From contig CANTFL010001193.1 in assembly GCA_947650285.1 (NCBI GenBank), forward strand, positions 186,001-250,000: 64,000 nucleotides of DNA, read 5' to 3'. The notes under the pieces are model-generated. The model saw only the letters and a list, made by a program, of their open reading frames with translations. It was not told the DNA's origin and did no database searches. Each line of letters begins with the position of its first letter. Position 1 is the stretch's first letter. This DNA is from Hyaloperonospora brassicae (taxonomy: Eukaryota > Oomycota > Peronosporomycetes > Peronosporales > Peronosporaceae). Both the position numbers and the translations under genes were made by a program. Shown here piece after piece: positions 12,234 to 21,653 of this stretch.

Positions 12234-13808
12234 ACATTTTGACTCAATAGAGCGAGCACAAGCGACAACTTAGGCAGGACACTGCGATGCAGCGTCAGTA
12301 AGTTCCGGTGCTGCTCACGAGCACTCGAGAAAGCAAAGAAGCGACGAGCATTATGATCGTGTCGACGATGCCAAGACGAACGAATAATCACACGTGTGTC
12401 TCTCCGACCGTCGCTGCCGTCGACCCAGTTTCTGCAGCGAACTAGGCAAATCCAGCGACTTGTCCATCGGTTGATAGCCGGTTTCGATTCTGCCGCTCGG
12501 CGATTCAAAGTTATTCAGCACACTTGTGCTACAAGACCAGCGAACGGTCACAAACGATCAGCAAAGCCCTTGAGTCCGTTGTCCGAAGCTCCTTGAACTG
12601 GTCCTCGGACACGTCCTCGACTTCTCGATTGATCATCATAGTGAACAGGTCCTCAACTTCTTGATTAGGTATCATAGTGACACGTCCAGCTCTGGCCACG
12701 ATGTACCAGGACGTCACAGGTGTCACTGATTTGCACACGACCAGATGTACCTCATCTCACACCGATTGATCACGGATGATCGCGACTGTAGTTACAACGA
12801 TCGATCACGTCTTTGGCCTTCATAAGGAGCTGGTGCGCTGAGCAACGAGTCTATGCGTAATGACGTCGCCCATTTTATCGATAACGCTGGTCGAGGACTA
12901 TTCACCGCGCATTAACGGCACGATGCTGAACGTCCAGCACATTATTCGAGTTTCAGTCAGCCATTATCTTTGAAATCTCAGTCAGCCACCATCGTTAAAG
13001 TCTCAGTCAGCCACCATCTTCCGAGTCTCAGCAGCTTAGTCGTTTGTACAACGTAATGGAAAGAACGTGTTTGCGCGATGACTGAGCTCTACATTCTGCA
13101 CGTCGCGACTTAGCAGAGCGAATCATCGAGACGTTGTCGCTAAGGATTCCAACAAGCTGAGCCACAGCGTCATCATTACATTCAGTGGCGAGAAAAAAGA
13201 CCAACGACAATGTCACGTCTTGCGTTGCACGGTACGAACGAGCCAGTTCTTTCGATGCCGACCATTTGAACAAACGTTGCAATCCGCTCATAGGCTCAAT
13301 TAGTTTTCTTCGAGCACTCCCAACGCTGTCTCGCGACAATGCTTCCGATCTATTTCCATTGTACAACAACATGTTCTAGTCGACTAGAGGCCGCAACATT
13401 ACCTCACACTGCCTTTGCACTCGTACAAGAGATACTGACAGTAAAGAGCGGCACTTTTCGACCAGCGTGGAACGCCATGAGGTTTAACCTCCCGCGTTTG
13501 CGTTCCAACCGGTCAATTTGGAATTTATTTTGTTTTTCTGTCAGAAAAAAAGCGACTGTCGTCAATTGTAACAACCTTACACTCTGTTACCTGTCACATC
13601 TTATATCCTGACCGCATCTACCACTGCTCTTTCGTAAGTTACCGCGTGTCCGCGACCGAAACGCCCGCTTCGTCCTTCTTCTCTCCCCGACTCGCTGCCG
13701 CCCACGAGAGACGCGATTGGTTTTGTACCCACTGTATACCAAACGCTCTTCGCCACCACATTACACCACACCACATTACACCACAACGGAACAAGTGGCC
13801 CTCTTGCC
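12234..13808. other. Intergenic, with two short imperfect tandem repeats
   Basis: No gene is supportable. There are two small tandem duplications: about two copies of a 45-bp unit at 12600-12690, and about three copies of a 25-bp unit (core TCAGTCAGCCA) at 12955-13030. The final 100 bp before the mS38 start are rich in short CACATTACAC repeats. Confidence 0.5.
12950..13030. repeat. 25-bp tandem repeat, about 3 copies
   Basis: The unit starting TCTCAGTCAGCCACCATC recurs with period 25, and copies differ at the 3' end of each unit. It lies in an intergenic region, and no function is evident. Confidence 0.75.
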
Positions 13809-14270
13809 ATGTCGGGGGTACGCGCTGCTGCGCGCTGCGTCCTCAGTGCGTCCCGGCGGTCGCTCCAATCGCGCGCCTTCATGTCCACGCGTGCGCCCGA
13901 TCCGCTGTTCCAGACGCCATCGTTCCCCATGCCCGAAGACCCGTTGCTGGGGCAGGACAAGTACTTGCGCGCGGATCCGTCGCACCTGTGGAAAGTGGGC
14001 TCGTTCCCGCTGCAGAGCGGACCGATGGACGACGAAGACGGTGACCTGACGTGCTCGGAGGACCTGTGGGACACGTCCGGAATGCTCAGCGCGCTGCACG
14101 ACTCGTTGCCGCTGCGTGACGATGCCAGCGGCCGCAAGAGCGACGACCTCCTGCGGCAGCTCGAGGGGTACCTGGCGGACAGCGTCGTGAAGAAGCGGCG
14201 AAAGAAGATGAACAAGCACAAGTGCCGCAAGCGCAAGAAAGCGCAGCGCATGCGCACGAAGAAGAACTGA
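13809..14270 (+). CDS. Mitochondrial small ribosomal subunit protein mS38 (AURKAIP1/COX24 family)
   Basis: An intronless 153-residue protein. The N-terminus (MSGVRAAARCVLSASRRSLQSRAF) is Arg/Ser-rich with no acidic residues, as in a mitochondrial targeting peptide. The C-terminus (KKRRKKMNKHKCRKRKKAQRMRTKKN) is the hallmark of the mS38/COX24 family, a very basic helix buried in mitoribosomal RNA. Between them is an acidic low-complexity linker. The length fits fungal and animal members. It ends 600 bp before the convergent STAND gene. A 280-codon frame on the opposite strand is a shadow of its GC-rich codons. Confidence 0.88.
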   Translation: MSGVRAAARCVLSASRRSLQSRAFMSTRAPDPLFQTPSFPMPEDPLLGQDKYLRADPSHLWKVGSFPLQSGPMDDEDGDLTCSEDLWDTSGMLSALHDSLPLRDDASGRKSDDLLRQLEGYLADSVVKKRRKKMNKHKCRKRKKAQRMRTKKN

Positions 14271-14872
14271 GAGGCCGCGCGGCGCGGACGGCGAGTGGGG
14301 GGATCCACGAGAGGAGACGTTTGCTGCAGCGGATAGAGACGACCACTAAGTGCGGCAATATACCCTTTTCGTGGCGATGGCGGGGCGTTGTGCGGTGTGA
14401 GTTTGATCGGCACGTGGTCTTTGGTTGCGTGGGTTTGACGCAATGCGTAGTCGGACGACGCACAGGTGTGTGGGTGACAGGAGTGTCGGGCGTGCAGATT
14501 GGACGTGGCGACTCGTACCTGGTTGTGCCTCGAAGCCTTCTGCTTGTGGTCATTGTGGCGCCCACTTGGTGCGATGAAAGTGGCAGTTGGTGTTTGCTCT
14601 GCTCACATATGTGTGCGTAGCTGAGTGACGATGAGCAGTGACGTCGTGTTCAATTGAGAACGAGAGCGATTGCGCACAGCCGTCGCTGAACGAGGTCTCG
14701 CACGTGACGGAGCTTTCTCTCTCCATCGACAATTTCAAGCAGGTGAGCAAAGTGACGGTAGTCAACGTCGGGTAAACATGGACTGTACCTGCCGAGCGAC
14801 AACACGACCACAACTGTAATGTACCAGCAGATCGCTGTTGATCCTGCCAATCCATCCTGCACGTCACAAGTG
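14271..14872. other. Spacer between convergent genes
   Basis: Holds the 3' flanks of mS38 and of the STAND gene. A minus-strand frame down to about 14550 could be an extra last exon of the STAND gene (GTAACT at 14876 as donor, CTCGGCAG near 14790 as acceptor). I recognise no domain in it, so I left it out of the model. Confidence 0.4.
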
Positions 14873-17800
14873 CTAGTTACATGTTCGACTGCTGGCCCAC
14901 TGCGACTCCAACTCGTACACGAGACGAGAAACCCGAAAAGGGTTGCCGTTGGTTCCGAGCAAGCGTTCGTCTTCGGAGAGAGCTTCAATGCTGCTGTCTG
15001 AAAAGTCTACGAGCCTCAACCCGCAACAAGATTAGCCAACGGTCACCATGCTTTGCAAAAACTCAGCTTCAGTCAAACGTACGCTGTCGGATCTGTCGTG
15101 ACGTCAAGTGGCCCCTAGCTTGTCTGAAGAACAGCTTTGCACAATCCAGCTTTCCGAGCTCGTCAATGCAAATCGTTTCTGTCGGCAAAACTCCACCATC
15201 GATGTGCAGCTTTTCGGTCGACGTAAGCAGGATCTGTGTGTGGAAAGAGAAGAGGGTATCAATCACTGGGATCTGTGCTTTGAAGCAATGTAGACCAACC
15301 AACCTGGACCCACGAAAATGCCCGCACGGTATTGAGGACAAACATCTCGAGTGCTGAAAGTACGACGTCGCAGCCGTCCAGAACCACAAGCGTAGAAAGA
15401 TGGTTTGCAATACCCGTTCTAGAAGAAACATATCACCATGAGTCTGGGCGACAAGTTACTCGCGTCCAACATGCAGAACTTACGCTGGAAGGGAGCGTAG
15501 AAGACCTTCGACATCCCGCATTACCATTTCCAACGCATCCTCTTGCTGAATGAGCTGTGTCGAGCCTTGGCGTTGTGGACCAACTAGTGTAGACGTGATG
15601 CCATTCTGGATATACTCAACCAGCTTGTTGACAGCAAAGTAATGCACTCCATTCTGATAGCTTCTTGAGCGGTAGAGCGTTTTCGAAACATGAACAGCAA
15701 TCGACGTTTTTCCAACGCCTCGAGCTCCATACACGTTACAAACTCGAACTTTTTGAGTCAGCGCTGATTTGATCTGAATCGCCAACAACGCGCGGATTAG
15801 GATCTGCTCGGATCAAGCTAATTACGTGCAAGTCTAGCGTCACCTTGCTGACTATGACGTCTCTTCCTAGAAAATGCGCTGATAAGACGGGAATGAATTG
15901 TCCGTTCAGCAAGATCGTCACATTCTTGTCGGTCACCGCAGGTTTTGCTGGAGGAGAACCGATCAAAACGCTATGCTGTCCCAAAGGTGGCAGCATTTCG
16001 CAGATTTGCTCCGATGGCCGCATGATAGGCAGCAGGTCGTTCAGCGCTACAAATTCAGCCATCATGTAGCTCTTCTTGACATCAAATCCTTTTAGAAGGC
16101 CTGCAAACAATGACCTTTGTATACACGAAAAGACGTGAGGTCAATTTGTTCCTCCATGTCATACGGCACAAACAATTACGTACCTGATGAAAGCAGCAAC
16201 TCGCAAAGAGTGTTTACTCGCAGACCTTAGATAGCAAACGTGAGAAGCGCCGCATTCTGCAAGCAAGCAAGCTGAAAGCGACAAGCAAAGTGTGATCAGG
16301 AAACGGCTTGGAGGCCATTACCGCGATTACTATCCTTACCGGGCTCGCGCGATGGCGCAATGACGATTATAAGCTTTTGCTGTGCGCTCTTCACTGTTTC
16401 AGCATGACTTTGGAATGAGTATAGCTTGTAGATTAGTGTGACTATGAATCCTCACCCACCAGAGAAGAGCTGCGACAAGTCATACTTGTCTAAACACGCC
16501 GACAGGCCATTTGGCGCATCAATAACCAAGTGACCTTCATTTCCTCCACCGATATAAAATATCACGTCACTGCTATCGTGCAGAGCCTCATCAATGGATC
16601 TCATAGTAGCGCGATGACTCGACGACGCCTATAGAGAGAAAGACTATGTCAGAAGAACCGTGGCATGACTTCATTTTTGAGCTGCACCACACGTACGTCA
16701 AACGTAGGAATCTGTGCAAAAACTGATAGAACTTCGGACAGCTCTTCACGGTGGTCATAGTCTGCTTCCTACACGAGTTCGCACAATCAGCAACACGCTG
16801 CAGCAATTTGATTGATTCACGAAGCTACAAACCTCAAGTGGATGGCTGGACTCAGACAAGTGCTGCGCTGACCGGTCGGCAAACAGAGCTGTCTACAAAG
16901 ACAATCAGCTGTAAACCTTCGTGACACTGTAGCAATTCACCAGATATTGTTACCCACACAGCGTATATGTCGCGACAGCACCGAGACTTCCTGCGACGTT
17001 TTTGCATTGCTTGCTTCTGTCCGTTTTGTCGTCAAAGACTGGACTTCAGTAAGGGCAAGTGAATCAGCGGGAGTTTGGTGACACATTTCCTGGACGATGT
17101 CTCTAGCTGGCGAGGAGCGGGAAGACACAATGGCGGACTCCTGTACTGGTGACAGCCCGTGCCGATCGCTCGATCCCGCTAACTCACCAGAAAAATTATC
17201 GCTGGGTTTGACGAATCGACCGTCACGTCTGCTTTTTTTCCCTATCTTTTTGGTGTGTTCGGGTGGCGACTGCGATCGAACTAGCTTGTACTCGAGTGAC
17301 ACATCATCCTATTTCAGAGCAACCATTACCAGCTTGCCATGGTCAGGCATGTACACAACTCCGTCAGACAACGTATGCGCACCTCATCCTGGTGTATCTT
17401 TAGCAAAGTGACGATATCGCCAAGCCCTAACTCATGCGTTTGACCATTTTTCAGCTGTTTTCCATTGACCCATATTCCATTAGTGCTCATGTCTTGGATT
17501 CGCACCGTGACTCCCATTGCGGGTGAACCATCGTGTGACGACATTGGATTAACGTGAATCATGCAATGTTGTCGACTCAAGCGCGAAAGCATTGCGCCAC
17601 GAATGCTATCACCGAAAACTTCCTGAAATTGACTTCGACCGAGCACTACAGGACTCGACTGCTGCACCAGCCTTATCGTGAGCAAATTAAGCAGATCCAT
17701 TCGATCACGCTCGACTTTGCTGAGACTCTTGGTAAGTCCGTCGCAGAGAGTAAATACAGTCGATTCTTCCAGGTCCTTTTCCGTAACAGACAGTTCTTCC

Positions 17801-18885
17801 AGTCTTTCCTGCGAAAACGACACGTCGAGGTCAGGAATGTCTGGGTCGGGAATTCCAATGAGCTCTTCATCACTGGATACGTCATCAGTATGACCCGACT
17901 GCAGCGGGGCGCGGGAAGCACTGGGCAGCACCTCACTCGCTTCGAGCAATGGCGTCTGGACATCTTCTGTTGCCCCGAGGCCACATTGTTGACGCACGAA
18001 CAACAGCGGTCTTTCCTTGACCAGCTGCTCGATGGCAGGCGGTTGTACCTGCACAGGTACGCAGCACATTAGCCCATTGCCGTAATTTCCAAAGTGCGCT
18101 CGTGTACATTATCGCTCGTGTTTGACAACAGAGCGTACGTACTGCAGCAGACGTGGCAGTCGGTATCGCACACGGCCGAACTGTCGGTATCCCCGACGCA
18201 ATTCCAGTAGCAGTGCCGTCGTGCGCCAGTGGTCCCAACAATTGCGACAGCTACAGCCAAAACAGCACATGAACATCATCAACGAGAGCGCTCTCGATCC
18301 CTCGTGCCAATCAGACGAGCGGACGATCAGACGATCAGCAAAGCGCGGCTGTACCTTCGGCAGCGCCCCCTCAAACTGCAGCTGCTTCTCCACACGTCGC
18401 ATGGGCGACACCCCCCGCGCGGCGTTCGTTGCCACGCGGTCAATCGCTCCGGGACTCGATCGCTGCTGCTCGTACAACGCAACAGCTGCTGCAAGTTGAC
18501 TCAGCGCTTGTATTGGAGCACCGACGGGACTTGTGTAGCCACTTGGGCCTGTCGTGGCCGCTACGAATGCCTGAGACGGCGTTCTGGCTGCCTCTGTATC
18601 GCTCGTCACCCGCCGCGACACTGGCGAGAGCGCGTGCGGGAGCGCAGTGCCCGTAACGGCCACGTGGGACTGCATTGCGTCCTGCGCTTGTGCTCCTCGG
18701 CGCGTCTTTCGCGTCTCGGAGACGCGTCCGCAGTCGGCATCTGATTCGTCGCCTGCAGCGGTCGCGGGCAAGTGGAGCTGCGAGTCGCTGCCGCTTACGG
18801 TCGCGGACGGGACGGGCGGCGAGGACGCGTCCTGTCCGTCCGTGTCGTCGCGCGGTCGTTTGCGGCGTTTCGGGACGCTGTCCAT
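14873..18885 (-). CDS. FHA domain / CHAT-like / NB-ARC (STAND) P-loop ATPase, NLR-like protein
   Basis: I rebuilt 13 exons on the minus strand: 18885-18139, 18048-17383, 17308-16954, 16888-16833, 16768-16697, 16628-16460, 16393-16340, 16256-16218, 16100-15826, 15773-15484, 15418-15304, 15233-15083 and 14997-14873. All introns are GT-AG, 52-117 bp, and every junction keeps phase (3114 nt, 1037 residues). Residues 1-370 are a basic, low-complexity, partly coiled region. An FHA domain at about 376-485 has GR (386-387), LSRQH and STNGIWVNG, the phosphothreonine-binding signature. Residues about 590-790 align by pattern with CHAT proteases (RATMRSIDEALHDSSDVIFYIGGG, KLIIVIAPSREP, GASHVCYL), but the His and Cys positions look lost. 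The NB-ARC part follows: FLGRD, P-loop GARGVGKTS (827-835), kinase-2 LVVLDGCD, RNBS-B ILLTST and GLPL-like GNPF (about 1015). The protein stops soon after GLPL with no WHD or repeat sensor, unless a further 3' exon exists. STAND ATPases act as signal-triggered switches. The biological role here is unknown. Confidence 0.8.
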
Positions 18886-21653
18886 TGTTTCCCTTTGAGG
18901 AAAGAGATGTGAGGCCGCGTGCGTTCTCTGCTGGAAGGTCGACCATCACTCTGGAAGCATACGCAATGCAAGTACAACGAGCGATGGAGAGTTCAACGTG
19001 ACAGGATAATTATTTATCGAGACGTGCGGTCTCCGACGAAAAGATATGTTTTCCGTGCCGATGCGAGTACCTTTACCTGCTGAATTTGATTATGACGCGA
19101 ATCTTATGCAAAGCTGATGGTGCGTGTCTGAGCATGATAGTTGATGAAACGACCTACAGCAACTACCAAAGCTATGCACAGAAGAGGGACCATTGACGTG
19201 TTATTGTCATCAGATAAACTGTAAAACAAGGATAGCAGCGAAAGATGGGTAGATACGATTATGGCTAAATGAGCAAAAACATGAAGATGAACCAAAAGAT
19301 TAATGAAAAATGCTGGGCCAAATAGCTTAATCAATTTAGAAATGAACAAGTTAAGATACAATCATCAGAAAATCCACACGAAAATAGTCACTCGATGCTT
19401 CATTTGTAACTTAAGGATATATTTATGGACATGTTGCAAACAATGCTATAAGCTGGAACCAAGAAAATTTACTTCGCCGTTTGCGCGATATGCAATAATT
19501 CCTTCCCCCTTCTACAAGCAATTGGGACAAACATTTACTTAAAAACTACATGCACTTTATTGATGGCAGACTCTACGAGGTTCTTTGATCAGTGCTTATA
19601 TATTTACCATGTGGAGTTCTATATACTTTAGTAAATTAATGTGATCTGCTACCACAACACGTCAAAACGATCTTTTGTGAGGGCGCTGGATCGTTTCGTA
19701 CCACAAATTCTAATGTTAACGGCCCACAGCAGGTAGCTGTGGACCTTTGTTGATGTACTGTTTCGGTAGTACGATGGTCGCTCGTGCAACCACAATACTT
19801 TACTGTCCGTTTTGTTTTGTACGTAAGAAATCAAGTGATCGAACCTTTAACCAAGCAGTCACATAAATTAGTGTATTGTCGACGCTGCATTTCAAACAGA
19901 CCACTCAGGATGAATTCGAAGTTGTCAGCAAATGTATTGTTCTATATTAAATGCACTTATTTGCATATATAGTAGTTTTATAATTTTTTGAAGGCAGGTG
20001 TGCATCAGTATTGAGGAAGACGTTTATATTGACACTGTTTTATTGCATGTCAAATAACTTCTCTTTTCTGGTGCCAAATTGGCCACGGTCTGTCGGGCTG
20101 CCAATATCCCGGGTATATAAAGTAATGGCAAACATTCGCATAAGCACCTGCACTAGCACTATAGCTTTCATGGTAGCTATCGATTGATAAACATTCCATA
20201 AGTTGTTTGTCGGGGCGTCATGTCTTGCTGCCTCGAGACGTTTTCATATGAAAACTGCGCTGTCTAGGCACCACCATGAATATATCGACGTCACCTCTTT
20301 TCCTTCACAACGATACCGCCAGTTAGGCACCTACGAACAATAATACTAGCACATCATAGAAGATAATTGAACGGGTTAGATGCGACGTAATTGTGCTATT
20401 AAACGACATGAGCACTGCGAAACACCAGTTCGTTATATTATGGTAGCATGAATGAACATTATTTTTTTAATTTTGTTCAGCTTTACGTGCATTGTCCTAT
20501 TTGCAATAAAAAGACATCAGGGATAAACCAGATTGGCACTGTTTTGCGGGTCAATATTAGAGCGCGAACAGTATGGACGAAATAAAGTAATAGTAATACT
20601 TAAAAAGTATAGCGCAAATATTTCTAATGAGGCAAGAGAGCTGTGTGGATCGTGTAGACCTGGGGATGGGAGTCTACGTGGAACGGAAGGCAGGCTAATT
20701 GCAACGCAAATGCGAACTCCAGAAATTGGTCAAGTGATGTCAGGTAGACGAGTCTGCAGTAATTGCCACTTTTTAGTCAAATGAGATGCGCCGGTTTCGA
20801 AGTATCTTGACATCTTCCTCTTTTTATGCAAACGCAATACCACTTATTGTGCTATCAGACCAAGATGTCAGTGACGAATTGGCTCAGTAGTAGGATGTCG
20901 ATCATCGTTTGGAGGCACACTGTCGATGATGAGCCGTCTGCTTGGCATGCATTTTTGTCGTTTTCTCAGAGTTGTTGAAGGGCTTGTTTCAAGCTGTGGA
21001 GGCACAGTGCTATCCTCGAATGATACTATGATAAGGAAGGCTGCAAAAATGCCGTTCGCTTTCATGCCAGCTGGCTGGCCGATACTTTCGACCATATAGT
21101 TAGCGCACCACGTGTTCGTAACGTCGAGAGGAAGAGTAAACAACAATTAGACTGGATGCAATCGCCATTTGGTGAGAGCTAAGGGAGAACGCGGGCTGTT
21201 CGTCTTATCGCTTCGAATGACGATCCGCAGAGCCCTTTCCAGTACGCGGCCTTGCACCAGAGTTTGGCAGGTGTCGACGCCGTAATTGTACAGGTAAAAT
21301 ATGTTCGCATAAGGCCAATTCTTTTCTGGCCCGGTTGAGTGAAATAGAGGTCCGTTTTCCGCCAAAACGCAATGCACACTGTGCGCTCTCTTGTACCGAG
21401 GAGGACCCTTTGTCTCTAAAGTGCGCAAGTCCTCCGCCCACAATGGGTCCGTTTTGCACACTGTTGCTAAAAGAACGCTCTCTCAGCGCTATTTCTATTC
21501 ATCTAACACAGGTGTTCTGACAGCCCGGTCCCTATTTATCGATCAAGGACCCCGTTTCGCCCCTTTCAACACCCTATTTTTCCCCGCGCCTTCGACCGCT
21601 TTCTTGCCCACACGTTATCCCCCACGACACCCGCTCCCGTCCCCCGCGACGCC
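18886..21653. other. Intergenic, AT-rich, no supportable gene
   Basis: Divergent spacer between the STAND gene (minus) and CPSF73 (plus). From about 19.0 to 20.8 kb it is AT-rich, with short frames only. Minus frames at 20868-21146 and 21147-21461 have no recognised domain, and the second lacks an ATG. The last 100 bp before 21654 are pyrimidine-rich, like other starts in this window. Confidence 0.5.

Noticed and set aside
13601..14443. 280-codon minus-strand frame over mS38
   Set aside because: Low-complexity Ser/Arg composition, and it overlaps a recognised gene; a GC-driven shadow.
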